DNA of 64,000 nt. Origin: Ignavigranum ruoffiae (GTDB lineage: Bacteria > Bacillota > Bacilli > Lactobacillales > Aerococcaceae). The translations under genes were made by a program, and so were the position numbers. Location of the stretch: contig NZ_FOEN01000003.1 of the NCBI RefSeq assembly GCF_900110675.1, forward strand, positions 1 to 64,000. The letters run 5' to 3'. Shown here in pieces: positions 16,539 to 24,182 of the stretch. The notes beneath the pieces are model-generated. The model was given only the letters and a program-made list of their open reading frames with translations. It was not told the origin of the DNA and searched no databases. The stretch's first letter is position 1. Every line of letters starts with the position of its first letter.

Positions 16539-17513
16539 TTAACGAATAGTTCGAATAGCTAATTGCTCAAAAGCTAATTGCGGGCTGACATTAGCTAATA
16601 TTTTTTGTTTACAATTTAATAAATATTGATTAAGCTTCAAAACATCTTCCACCTGATATTGAGCCGATTGATGGATTTGTTGAATAAAGTAAGGACTGAA
16701 TGTCTCTGCCGCGGCATAGTCCTGCTTCAATAGACTATAATTTAATAACCAGAGATATTCTAGCCCTTGTAAACTCTGCTTAACTGATAAGAAAGGCTTC
16801 AACTGTAACTGAACTTGAACCATCGCCAAAGAATCTTTAGCAATCAAACGTTGGTAGAACTGGTTATAGGCCTCCAACCACTTGCCAAAGGTTTCCGCCT
16901 GATAATCGATTAAGATATCTTGACTGATCTCATAAGGTAGAGCCTGTAAGACCTCTTGATGCGAAGTGAGTATCTCTTGATCATCGGCCAACAGCATATG
17001 CTGGGCCATCCTTTGTCGAGGGAAATTTAACTCTTGGACTCGGGATTGGATGGTCGGCAATAATTTATTAATATCCGGACACAGAAGAATCAGATAGACA
17101 TCGGCAGTCGGTTCCTCTAAGAATGTCAAGAGCGCATTGGCCGCTGACGTATTCATCAAATCAGCTTGCTCAATTACCGCCATCTTAAAGTTGGCTTCAA
17201 CCGGACTGGTGGCTAACCATTCTTTTAAATGTCGGATTTGATCAACCTTTAGCGATTGGCCCTCAGGTTTTAAGTAATAGACATCGGGAAATTGCTTATC
17301 AGCAATGCGTTGATAGGTTTGCTGAATGTTTTCGGGACTAGCCTGATTCGTATCTTCGGCGACGAGAGTTTGGAGAATCATTTCAATCAAAGCCTCTTTA
17401 CCTGCTTGGTCAAGTCCGGTAAAAGCATAGGCATGGGCTAAACGCTTTTCAGTCAGCACCCGTTCCATAAAAAGAACTTGTTCAGGCCAAGTTTGTTGAA
17501 TGCTTAGATCCAT
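16539..17513 (-). CDS. holB: DNA polymerase III subunit delta'
   Basis: This is the clamp-loader delta' subunit. AYAFTGLDQAGKEAL (~31-45) is the degenerate, non-ATP-binding P-loop expected for delta', followed by NTSAANALLTFLEEPTADVYLILLC (sensor and SRC-like region). Upstream in-frame ATG/TTG codons exist, but the ATG at 17513, one base after the yaaQ stop, gives the MDLSIQQTWPEQ start usual for the family and avoids a 35-base overlap. The resulting 324 aa fits. Neighbours yaaQ, tmk, recR, dnaX and yabA are the classic context. Confidence 0.92.
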   Translation of the reverse strand: MDLSIQQTWPEQVLFMERVLTEKRLAHAYAFTGLDQAGKEALIEMILQTLVAEDTNQASPENIQQTYQRIADKQFPDVYYLKPEGQSLKVDQIRHLKEWLATSPVEANFKMAVIEQADLMNTSAANALLTFLEEPTADVYLILLCPDINKLLPTIQSRVQELNFPRQRMAQHMLLADDQEILTSHQEVLQALPYEISQDILIDYQAETFGKWLEAYNQFYQRLIAKDSLAMVQVQLQLKPFLSVKQSLQGLEYLWLLNYSLLKQDYAAAETFSPYFIQQIHQSAQYQVEDVLKLNQYLLNCKQKILANVSPQLAFEQLAIRTIR

Positions 17514-17514
17514 A

Positions 17515-17844
17515 TTAGTATTGATAGAAACCATCAACCGGTAGCACAAAGACAGTCGCTCCGCCTACATCAACCTGAACCGGGAATGATTGTGACATAT
17601 CGAAATCAACATCATAATTCGTTGGTAGCGGAACATATTGTTGACGACGTTTAGAACAATCTTTGATAATAGACAAGACTTGATCGACTTTATCATCGTC
17701 AATCCCAACAATAAAGGTAGTATTTCCTGATTTCAGAAAGCCACCTGTCGTTGAAAGTTTTGTTGCCCGTATTCTATTCTCTTGAAACGCTTGATTTAAT
17801 ACGACCTCATCATCATCTTGAACAATAGCAATAATCAGTTTCAT
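17515..17844 (-). CDS. darA: Cyclic-di-AMP-binding PII-like protein DarA (PstA/YaaQ)
   Basis: A 109-residue trimeric PII-like signal protein that binds c-di-AMP. The start at 17844 has AAGGAGAG 10 bases upstream; an in-frame extension to 17898 lacks a site. MKLIIAIVQDDDEVVLNQAF opens the first ferredoxin-like strand/helix. The B-loop TTGGFLKSGNTTFIVGIDDD and the C-terminal GGATVFVLPVDGFYQY are hallmarks of the family. The downstream target is still unclear in most species. It lies between tmk and holB as in B. subtilis. Confidence 0.93.
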   Translation of the reverse strand: MKLIIAIVQDDDEVVLNQAFQENRIRATKLSTTGGFLKSGNTTFIVGIDDDKVDQVLSIIKDCSKRRQQYVPLPTNYDVDFDMSQSFPVQVDVGGATVFVLPVDGFYQY

Positions 17845-17861
17845 TGTGGTCTCTCTCCTTT

Positions 17862-18494
17862 TTAGATTAATTCGCGTTGTTCCATTATTTGAATACATTT
17901 CTCAGCAACTCGTTCGATTTCCTCTTGACCATCGACAACAACCATTCGGGGATCTTCCTGAGCCAGATTAAGGAAGGCTTGACGAACCTTATGATGAAAG
18001 CGCACATCTTCTTGATCCAAACGATCGAATTGACGTTGCCCCCGGGCGGCATAAATCCGGCGTAAACCAATCTCAGCTGGCACATCAATCAATAAGATTA
18101 AATCTGGATAATGATTCTGAATCGCAAATTGATTAATTTGCCAAATCTCCGCCAAAGTAATATCCCGTGCCACACCTTGATAGGCTAAAGAACTATGAAC
18201 AAAACGATCTGAAATTACAAGTTTCCCAGCTTCTAAATTGGGAAGAATCCGTTCTACCATATGCTGACGACGCTGAGCAGCAAATAATAAAGCTTCCGTT
18301 CGTCCATCCATCTTAGTATTATCCACGTCGAGAATAATCTCGCGAATCTGTTCAGCAATCGGGCTTCCTCCGGGCTCTCGAGTCGTCACTAGAGGGTAAC
18401 CGCGCGCCTCTAATTCTTGACGAATTTTTTGTAAGACACTGGTTTTTCCTGAACCATCAGGTCCTTCAATGCTTATAAATTTACCTACAGTCAT
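17862..18494 (-). CDS. tmk: Thymidylate kinase
   Basis: Phosphorylates dTMP to dTDP. The P-loop IEGPDGSGKTSVLQ is near residue 9, followed by the DRF/DRX motif SDRFVHSSLAYQG and a LID region with RGQRQFDRLDQED. The ATG at 18494 is chosen because AAGGG lies just upstream; the in-frame ATGs at 18512 and 18509 lack a site. The length of 210 aa is standard. It is transcribed with recR 21 bases upstream. Confidence 0.95.
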   Translation of the reverse strand: MTVGKFISIEGPDGSGKTSVLQKIRQELEARGYPLVTTREPGGSPIAEQIREIILDVDNTKMDGRTEALLFAAQRRQHMVERILPNLEAGKLVISDRFVHSSLAYQGVARDITLAEIWQINQFAIQNHYPDLILLIDVPAEIGLRRIYAARGQRQFDRLDQEDVRFHHKVRQAFLNLAQEDPRMVVVDGQEEIERVAEKCIQIMEQRELI

Positions 18495-18515
18495 ATACGC
18501 CCTTCCCATCATTTA

Positions 18516-19112
18516 TTATAGTTCTCTACGTCCTTCAATGGCTCGATATAAAGTCATCTCGTCAGCATATTCAATATCTGATCCGACGGCCAATCCATGA
18601 GCCAAGCGAGTCACCTTAATCCCCGCCGGTTTCAATAAGCGGGCCAAATACATGGCGGTAGCTTCACCTTCAGCGGTCGCATTGGTTGCGATGATGACTT
18701 CTTGAATCTCTTCATCCTGTAATCGTTTCAGTAATTGAGTGATGTTTAAATCTTCGGGGCCTTTCCCTTCCATCGGCGAAAGCACGCCGTGAAGGACATG
18801 GTAAAGACCGCGATATTCCTGCATTCGTTCTAAAGAGATGACATCTCGGGTATCCTCAACCACCAGTACTTGTGAACGGTCTCGTTGCGCATCCTGACAA
18901 ATTAAACAAGGATCCACATCAGTAATATTGCCACAAATACTACAGTACTTTAAGTCTCGCTTAGCATTGATTAAATTCTGAGCGAATTCAAGTACATCAG
19001 CTTCTCGCATTTCTAAGACATGGAAAGCATAGCGAGCTGCAGACTTCGGCCCAATCCCTGGTAATTTGGTGAAGCTATTGATTAATTTAGCAATCGGGGC
19101 TGGATACTGCAT
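18516..19112 (-). CDS. recR: Recombination protein RecR
   Basis: Works with RecF and RecO to load RecA at gaps. The 198 residues show the N-terminal helix-hairpin-helix ([19 protein letters not shown]), the four-cysteine zinc finger [18 protein letters not shown] (~56-73) and a Toprim domain ([16 protein letters not shown] ... [12 protein letters not shown]). The ATG at 19112 is preferred over GTG 19118 because AGGTG sits at proper distance. Confidence 0.96.
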   Translation of the reverse strand: MQYPAPIAKLINSFTKLPGIGPKSAARYAFHVLEMREADVLEFAQNLINAKRDLKYCSICGNITDVDPCLICQDAQRDRSQVLVVEDTRDVISLERMQEYRGLYHVLHGVLSPMEGKGPEDLNITQLLKRLQDEEIQEVIIATNATAEGEATAMYLARLLKPAGIKVTRLAHGLAVGSDIEYADEMTLYRAIEGRREL

Positions 19113-19130
19113 TGACACACCTGCTCTCTC

Positions 19131-19460
19131 TTAAAAAGGTAAATTCAAACCTGCTGTAAATTTCCCTAATTTTTCTTCTTGAGTCGTTTCTACTTTTTGA
19201 ATCGCTTGATTCACTGTGGCTAGAACTAAGTCTTGCAACATTTCAATATCATCTGGGTCGACTAAGGCCTCATTAATGACTAATTCTACAATTTCTTTTT
19301 TACCGGTGATTTTAACGGTAACTAGATTTTGACTGTCAGAAACTTCAAAAACACTTGCTTCAATCTCCGCTTGAGTTTTTTGCATTTCTTTTTGCATTTT
19401 TTGCATCTTTTGCATCATACCTTGCATATTCCCCATATTTCCCATTCCGCGCATCATCAT
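19131..19460 (-). CDS. Nucleoid-associated protein, YbaB/EbfC family
   Basis: A 109-residue dimeric DNA-binding protein. The N-terminus is a Met/Gly/Gln-rich run (MMMRGMGNMGNMQGMMQKM) leading into a coiled-coil helix with repeated MQK, followed by the beta-sheet core VTVKITGKKEIVELVIN and the C-terminal helix. It sits between dnaX and recR, as in most Firmicutes. Confidence 0.95.
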   Translation of the reverse strand: MMMRGMGNMGNMQGMMQKMQKMQKEMQKTQAEIEASVFEVSDSQNLVTVKITGKKEIVELVINEALVDPDDIEMLQDLVLATVNQAIQKVETTQEEKLGKFTAGLNLPF

Positions 19461-19541
19461 GCCTCCTTAATTTTTATCGAAAAGTTAATTGTTATTTTAA
19501 CATATTTTTGGTAGAAGGGTCATAAATTTATCTGTCGCTTC

Positions 19542-21470
19542 CTATTGATAGAAGATATTTACTTTATCCTCGCCAAATAAATCAATCGCCTTGCTGACCA
19601 CTTCAGGCACTTCATCAGGAGCATCTTCTCCAGGATAATCTCCTTGATCTTGGTCATCTTCCGTTAAAGCATCCGCTTCGCTTTCTGATACCGAAGTCGC
19701 TTGATGAATATATTTGTCTTCACGATCAGTCGGTTCATCCTGGTCAATCTTTTGTTTTAAGGCTTGTAACTCTTGATAGACCTCATCTGCCAGTTCGATA
19801 GCTTGACCCTGGTTGGATTTACGTAGAACAGTATAGTCGTTCCGAACTTGACGCCAGTCCTTTTCTGCGATAATCAAAGGGTAGTAACCTTGATCTAGCT
19901 CACGCTTAGAACTCTGGTAGAGGGCTTGAAGTAGGTCTGTGTTATTCTGCACCGTTCCCGCCATCGTTGCCGAACTAAAAGACAGCAAGAGCCATTCGGG
20001 CCCGGCAGCAATCGGCTGAACACCGGTAAACTTAACGCGATCTTGGGGGGATAAGTGATTGATAATGCCTTCCCAGCCCTGTTTAACTCGACCAATATCC
20101 TGATGGGTCGCTATATTTAAGATATGGTAAATCTCTTGAGGCCGACATTGATAGACGGCTTGACTAAATTGCGGCCGTTTCCGCGGTTGGCGTTGAATAG
20201 GCTTCTCGCTATCTTGGTCTCTAGTTTCGTCCTCTAATAATTGGACTTCATTGGCTAAGCGGACATCTTGTTTTTCAATTTGAGTCGTTAACTGTTGGAC
20301 CTGAGCTTTAACTCGGGCTAATTCTTGAGTTAAATTCTCTACGAGGGCATTGACCTGGGCTGAAGAAGCTGTTCCAGCCTGACTATTCTCCTGGCCATGC
20401 TCAACTTGAGCCAATTGGATGGTCATCACTTCAACATATAAATCGGACTGGCTGGCAAAACGCATTTTATTCTGAACTTCATTGAGTTGATCTATTAAAT
20501 AATAATAGAAACTTTCTGGAATTTCTTGGCGCAAGGGTTCAAGCTCTTCTAAGCTCAGTAAGGTCTGATTCACTTCGGCATAGTTCGTCAGCAAGACATC
20601 ACGGGCAAATAGAATCAATTCTTCAATAAAGCGATTGGCCTGCTTGCCTGCTTGCAGCTGTTCCTTCAACACTTGTAGTGCTTGGTCGGTCTGATGATGG
20701 TATAAAGCCAATAAATAATCGACAAAAGCCAATTGATCGAGGCTCCCCGAAACTTCTAGCGCCGAAGTCAAATCCACCTGATTAGGTTGATATGATAGAA
20801 CTTGATCCAAAAGACTCAGGCTATCGCGCATTCCCCCATTGGCTGCCCGAGCAATAACTTGCAGAGCCTCATCTTGATAGTCAATCTGATCAGATTGCAA
20901 AATCTTCTCCATTTGTTTGACCAGACTCGCTTGACTGATGCGCTTAAAATCAAACCGCTGTGTTCTGGAAATAATTGTGGCTGGAATTTTGTGCGGTTCA
21001 GTTGTCGCTAAGATAAATATTACACCTTCTGGAGGTTCTTCTAAGGTTTTTAACAAAGCGTTAAAAGCCCCGGTCGTTAACATATGCACTTCGTCAATGA
21101 TATAAACCTTATATCTAGCTTGACTGGCGGCATAACGCACATTGTCACGTAGATTACGAATCTCGTCGACCCCATTATTAGAAGCCGCATCAATTTCAAC
21201 CACATCACTTAATTGTCCTTGAGTGATCGCCTGACACATCTGGCAATGGTTACAAGGATTGCCATCGACTTGGTTCGGACAATTAATCGCCTTAGCGAAA
21301 ATTTTAGCGGCACTGGTCTTCCCAGTTCCGCGCGGGCCGGTAAATAAATAAGCATGACTAATCTGCTGGTTAGCAACTGCATTCTTTAACGTTTCTGTAA
21401 TGACATTCTGGCCAACCAATTCATCGAAACTCTGTGGCCGCCAGACCCGATATAACGCTTGATAACTCAT
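19542..21470 (-). CDS. dnaX: DNA polymerase III subunit gamma/tau
   Basis: This is the clamp-loader ATPase. The ATG at 21470 (MSYQALYRVWRPQSFDELVG) is preceded by AAGGTGG; an in-frame extension to 21527 is not supported. The Walker A is AYLFTGPRGTGKTSAAK (~38-54), the four-Cys zinc module is CPNQVDGNPCNHCQMC, the Walker B/DEXH-like box is VYIIDEVHML and the SRC motif is ISRTQRFDF. After ~residue 370 come a coiled coil and a domain for DnaE/DnaB contact, then an acidic tail. The 642 aa corresponds to tau. I saw no A6G-type slippery heptamer that would give gamma by frameshift. Confidence 0.95.
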   Translation of the reverse strand: MSYQALYRVWRPQSFDELVGQNVITETLKNAVANQQISHAYLFTGPRGTGKTSAAKIFAKAINCPNQVDGNPCNHCQMCQAITQGQLSDVVEIDAASNNGVDEIRNLRDNVRYAASQARYKVYIIDEVHMLTTGAFNALLKTLEEPPEGVIFILATTEPHKIPATIISRTQRFDFKRISQASLVKQMEKILQSDQIDYQDEALQVIARAANGGMRDSLSLLDQVLSYQPNQVDLTSALEVSGSLDQLAFVDYLLALYHHQTDQALQVLKEQLQAGKQANRFIEELILFARDVLLTNYAEVNQTLLSLEELEPLRQEIPESFYYYLIDQLNEVQNKMRFASQSDLYVEVMTIQLAQVEHGQENSQAGTASSAQVNALVENLTQELARVKAQVQQLTTQIEKQDVRLANEVQLLEDETRDQDSEKPIQRQPRKRPQFSQAVYQCRPQEIYHILNIATHQDIGRVKQGWEGIINHLSPQDRVKFTGVQPIAAGPEWLLLSFSSATMAGTVQNNTDLLQALYQSSKRELDQGYYPLIIAEKDWRQVRNDYTVLRKSNQGQAIELADEVYQELQALKQKIDQDEPTDREDKYIHQATSVSESEADALTEDDQDQGDYPGEDAPDEVPEVVSKAIDLFGEDKVNIFYQ

Positions 21471-21530
21471 GCTCTTGCCCACCTTCTTTCTTCTCTTCTT
21501 ATTTATTATAACGAACCTATGCTTCAATTT

Positions 21531-22721
21531 CTACACGTGGGTTGCCTTTGACGGAGAAGTTAACAAACGATCCTTCATCACATCAATCCACCAGGCCCCT
21601 AGAGGCGCCGTCAATAAAATTTCGATCACTGCTAAGCTAAAGATTAAATTTCCAGCCGGCATACCTAGGGTCAATGGGATGGAGCCAATCGCAGCTTGAA
21701 CCGTTGCTTTGGGTAGATAAGCGCCGAGGACGAACACTTTCTCTTTCGCTGATAATTGACTCCCAGCAAGCGATAGATAGACGCCGGCCATCCGCCATAC
21801 GCTCGTTGCTAAGACAAAGACGATGGGCCACACTCCGAGTCGCGTCACTTCTTGCAGGGGTAAAATAGCTCCTACCAAGAAAAATAAAAACATCTCCGCC
21901 ACTAGCCAAATGTTATTAAATATTTTTTTGACCGAATCGAGGGGGAAATCATTCTGATCTTTCAGACGATTCGCCAGGAAAATAACTGCTAAAAGGCCAG
22001 AAACCCATTGTTGACTTCTACTTTCAATCAGTAAACAGGATAGACTCAACAGGAAGATAAGCATGACCCATTCAAAAGATTTCAGTGGATGGTGATTCAC
22101 CCAGGAATGAATCAAGATATTCAGTAACAGAGCCAATAAAATCCCCAAGCAAATTGAAACCGGCAAAGAAAATAATAAAAGATAAGAAAATTCACCCTGT
22201 TGATAAAATAATAAGGCCATGGAAAATAAAACAAGAGTATAAATATCATCTAAAGACGAACCTGCCAAGATAATTTGCGGAACTTTGGCTGAAACGCCAA
22301 GGCCTTGTTCTAAGAGACGAATCATGCGCGGAACGACTACAGCCGGCGATACGGCAGCAATAATCACCCCAAGAACGAAGGTTTCCAACCAGCTCAACTG
22401 GATTAAATAATGGCCGATTAAACTTGCCCCTACAATTTCGAAAGTTGCCGGCAAGAAACTCATCCGGATTGCTACTGGGCCAACTGTTTTTAAATCCTTT
22501 ATATCCAAAGTCAAGCCTGCTCGAATGAGAATAATCGCCAAGGCCATCCGTTTAATATCGGTGGCTTGACTAATCAGTAAATCAGAAATCACACCAGTGG
22601 CAAAAGGCCCCATCAACATTCCCATCAACAAATAGCCGACTAAATGAGGCAATCTCAACCGATTACACAGATAGCGCATTAACAAACACGAACCTAAGAG
22701 TAACAAAACATCTTCAATCAT
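21531..22721 (-). CDS. Cation:proton antiporter (CPA-type)
   Basis: A 396-residue membrane protein with about twelve hydrophobic segments, likely exchanging Na+ or K+ for H+. RLPHLVGYLLMGMLMGPFATG (~24-44), AIILIRAGLTLDIKDLK and IAAVSPAVVVPRMI, plus a SSLDD Asp-Asp motif near residue 174 that corresponds to the ion-binding aspartates, are typical. There is no cytoplasmic TrkA-N domain. It lies between the SRP RNA gene and dnaX on the same strand, an insertion into an otherwise conserved housekeeping order. Confidence 0.82.
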   Translation of the reverse strand: MIEDVLLLLGSCLLMRYLCNRLRLPHLVGYLLMGMLMGPFATGVISDLLISQATDIKRMALAIILIRAGLTLDIKDLKTVGPVAIRMSFLPATFEIVGASLIGHYLIQLSWLETFVLGVIIAAVSPAVVVPRMIRLLEQGLGVSAKVPQIILAGSSLDDIYTLVLFSMALLFYQQGEFSYLLLFSLPVSICLGILLALLLNILIHSWVNHHPLKSFEWVMLIFLLSLSCLLIESRSQQWVSGLLAVIFLANRLKDQNDFPLDSVKKIFNNIWLVAEMFLFFLVGAILPLQEVTRLGVWPIVFVLATSVWRMAGVYLSLAGSQLSAKEKVFVLGAYLPKATVQAAIGSIPLTLGMPAGNLIFSLAVIEILLTAPLGAWWIDVMKDRLLTSPSKATHV

Positions 22722-22735
22722 TATTTTCCTCCAAT

Positions 22736-22790
22736 AAAAAAACTTCTACCCCTTCAATCCATGGAGATTCATGCATTCAAGAAGTAGAAG
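22736..22790 (-). terminator. Terminator after the SRP RNA transcription unit
   Basis: CTTCTAC (22743-22749) pairs with GTAGAAG (22784-22790), with an inner imperfect stem. The minus-strand product is followed by seven T. It lies just before the antiporter gene. Confidence 0.75.
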
Positions 22791-22866
22791 CCATTAGTTT
22801 AATTTAAACGGTTTGGGCCAAGTAGCACTTAAACCCTGGGAGGCGTCATTCCCAAATATTCAAAAT

Positions 22867-22943
22867 AAAAGGCACATGGTTTTACCGCTTATAGCTGCTA
22901 CCTTCCGGTCCTGACTCGATTCACGGCGCCACCATTGCCTCTT
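22867..22943 (-). ncRNA. ffs: Signal recognition particle RNA (small type)
   Basis: On the minus strand GTCAGGACCGGAAGGTAGCAGC (complement of 22893-22914) is the SRP RNA domain IV: the GGAA tetraloop and the asymmetric loop that bind Ffh. The outer helix pairs AGGCA-ATGGT with ACCAT-GTGCCT at the ends. The ~77-base core fits the short SRP RNA without an Alu domain, as expected for Lactobacillales. It lies next to tadA, as in B. subtilis, where scr precedes dnaX. A weak T-rich tract follows directly, and a stronger terminator about 75 bases on. Confidence 0.92.
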
Positions 22944-22946
22944 TAT

Positions 22947-22975
22947 AATATAACACAGAATACAAGGCTAAACAA
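22947..22975 (-). promoter_or_regulatory. Promoter of SRP RNA
   Basis: The minus strand reads TTGTTT (complement of 22970-22975), 17 bases, then TATATT (complement of 22947-22952), placing +1 at the 5' end of the SRP RNA helix. Confidence 0.7.
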
Positions 22976-23030
22976 GACGATATCTATGCTAAGCTGTGGG
23001 TAAATCTTCAAGGTTTCTGTGCATAAGTCC

Positions 23031-23570
23031 CTAAAATTCTGTTGATAAGCCCTTTTGCTTGTTGATAAGTTTTTCTTTTTTTCTTTTATTTCTTAAATTT
23101 TGGAAGAATTCACTCAGTAAGGCGGCTGTTTCATCAGCACAAGCTCCCGCAATCACTTGAATTCGATGATTGAAGCGTTCATCTTCTGGCAGATTATATA
23201 AGCTGCCCACACAACCGGCCTTCGGATCCTGGGCTCCATAAATAACTTCTTTGATCCGAGCGTTGATTATGGCGCCGGCACACATGGGACAGGGTTCTAA
23301 AGTAACATAGAGGCTGGCCCCTTCTAATCGCCATGCTTGACTCGTTTGATTCGCGGCTTGAATGGCTAGGATTTCAGCATGGGCCACCGCTTGATGCGTG
23401 CATTCACGTTGATTGTATGCCTGGCCTAGTATTTCTCCATCGCGCACAATAATCGCTCCAATAGGCACTTCCCCCATCGCTTGCGCAAGCTTTGCTTGTT
23501 CAATGGCCTTACTCATCCAATATTGATGAATGTTTTGCTCTTCCTGACTTAAATCGTTAAAGTTACGCAT
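23031..23570 (-). CDS. tadA: tRNA-specific adenosine deaminase TadA
   Basis: Converts A34 of tRNA-Arg(ACG) to inosine. Zinc and catalytic residues are present: HAEILAIQ (His and the proton-shuttle Glu) and PCPMCAGAI (two Cys) in a cytidine-deaminase-like fold. The C-terminal basic tail (RNKRKKEKLINKQKG) is longer than usual and may aid tRNA binding. At 179 aa it is slightly long for the family. It lies upstream of the SRP RNA gene in the order known from B. subtilis. Confidence 0.95.
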   Translation of the reverse strand: MRNFNDLSQEEQNIHQYWMSKAIEQAKLAQAMGEVPIGAIIVRDGEILGQAYNQRECTHQAVAHAEILAIQAANQTSQAWRLEGASLYVTLEPCPMCAGAIINARIKEVIYGAQDPKAGCVGSLYNLPEDERFNHRIQVIAGACADETAALLSEFFQNLRNKRKKEKLINKQKGLSTEF

Positions 23571-23585
23571 CCTTTACCCCTTTAA

Positions 23586-23612
23586 AAAATCCCAGTCAAC
23601 GACTGGGATTTT
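23586..23612. terminator. Bidirectional terminator upstream of tadA
   Basis: AAAATCCCAGTC and GACTGGGATTTT form a perfect 12-bp stem with a 3-base loop. It ends the small membrane-anchored protein gene on the minus strand. Confidence 0.9.
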
Positions 23613-23635
23613 AATCAAATCATTGTCCTTAGATT

Positions 23636-23983
23636 TTAGAAATAGTCACTAACACGGTTAGCGACATCTTCTGTCACTTTTTTAGTTTTATCCACTAAAT
23701 CACCAAAAGTATTTCCCACGTTTTCTTTCACATCGTTAGCAGAATCCGCCAATTTTACCAGGGTATTGACTTCAGAATCTGACAAACCATCAATAGCTTT
23801 AATCATGGCATCGGATCCATTCAAGCGATGACGGACAAATAATTTGGCTTTCTCACGATTAATCATTCCTTCAACATTTTCGCGAGCTCCTTCATCGAAA
23901 TACAAATAAAGCGCGAGCCCTGCTGCGGCAACAGTTGATCCAAGAAGAAATAATCCTAGATTACGTTTTGATTCACGATTCAT
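23636..23983 (-). CDS. Small membrane-anchored helical protein (YtxH-like)
   Basis: 115 residues: one N-terminal membrane segment (LGLFLLGSTVAAAGLALYLYF, 9-29), then a long charged amphipathic helix region with SDSEVNTLVKLADSANDVKE and DKTKKVTEDVANRVSDYF. The layout is like YtxH/LEA-like general-stress proteins, but no catalytic motif is visible and the assignment is only structural. It is a monocistronic gene with its own terminator and an AAGGAGG ribosome site. Confidence 0.6.
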   Translation of the reverse strand: MNRESKRNLGLFLLGSTVAAAGLALYLYFDEGARENVEGMINREKAKLFVRHRLNGSDAMIKAIDGLSDSEVNTLVKLADSANDVKENVGNTFGDLVDKTKKVTEDVANRVSDYF

Positions 23984-24136
23984 ATTTCATTCCTCCTTCT
24001 TTTAACTTAGTTTATTATAGCATGATTTGCGTGGAGACTCGAATGAAAAACTCATCCCCCAAGGGAATAAGCTGACCATGGCATCCGCCCATTTGCCCAA
24101 AGATACTCTTCTTTTAAGCAACAAACCTATCAAAAA

Positions 24137-24158
24137 AAGGCGGGGAACTCCCCGCCTT
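24137..24158 (-). terminator. Terminator of ctsR-clpC
   Basis: AAGGCGGGG and CCCCGCCTT form a perfect 9-bp stem around AACT. On the minus strand it runs into a tract of seven T (complement of 24132-24138). Confidence 0.92.
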
Positions 24159-24182
24159 ACTACTGATCACTAGAGGTTATGA

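Noticed and set aside
19542-21470. Programmed frameshift in dnaX producing gamma
   Set aside because: I did not find an A6G-type slippery heptamer followed by a hairpin in the expected part of the gene.
24000-24136. Possible small RNA between the YtxH-like gene and the clpC terminator
   Set aside because: No promoter-terminator pair or stable fold beyond the clpC terminator could be seen.
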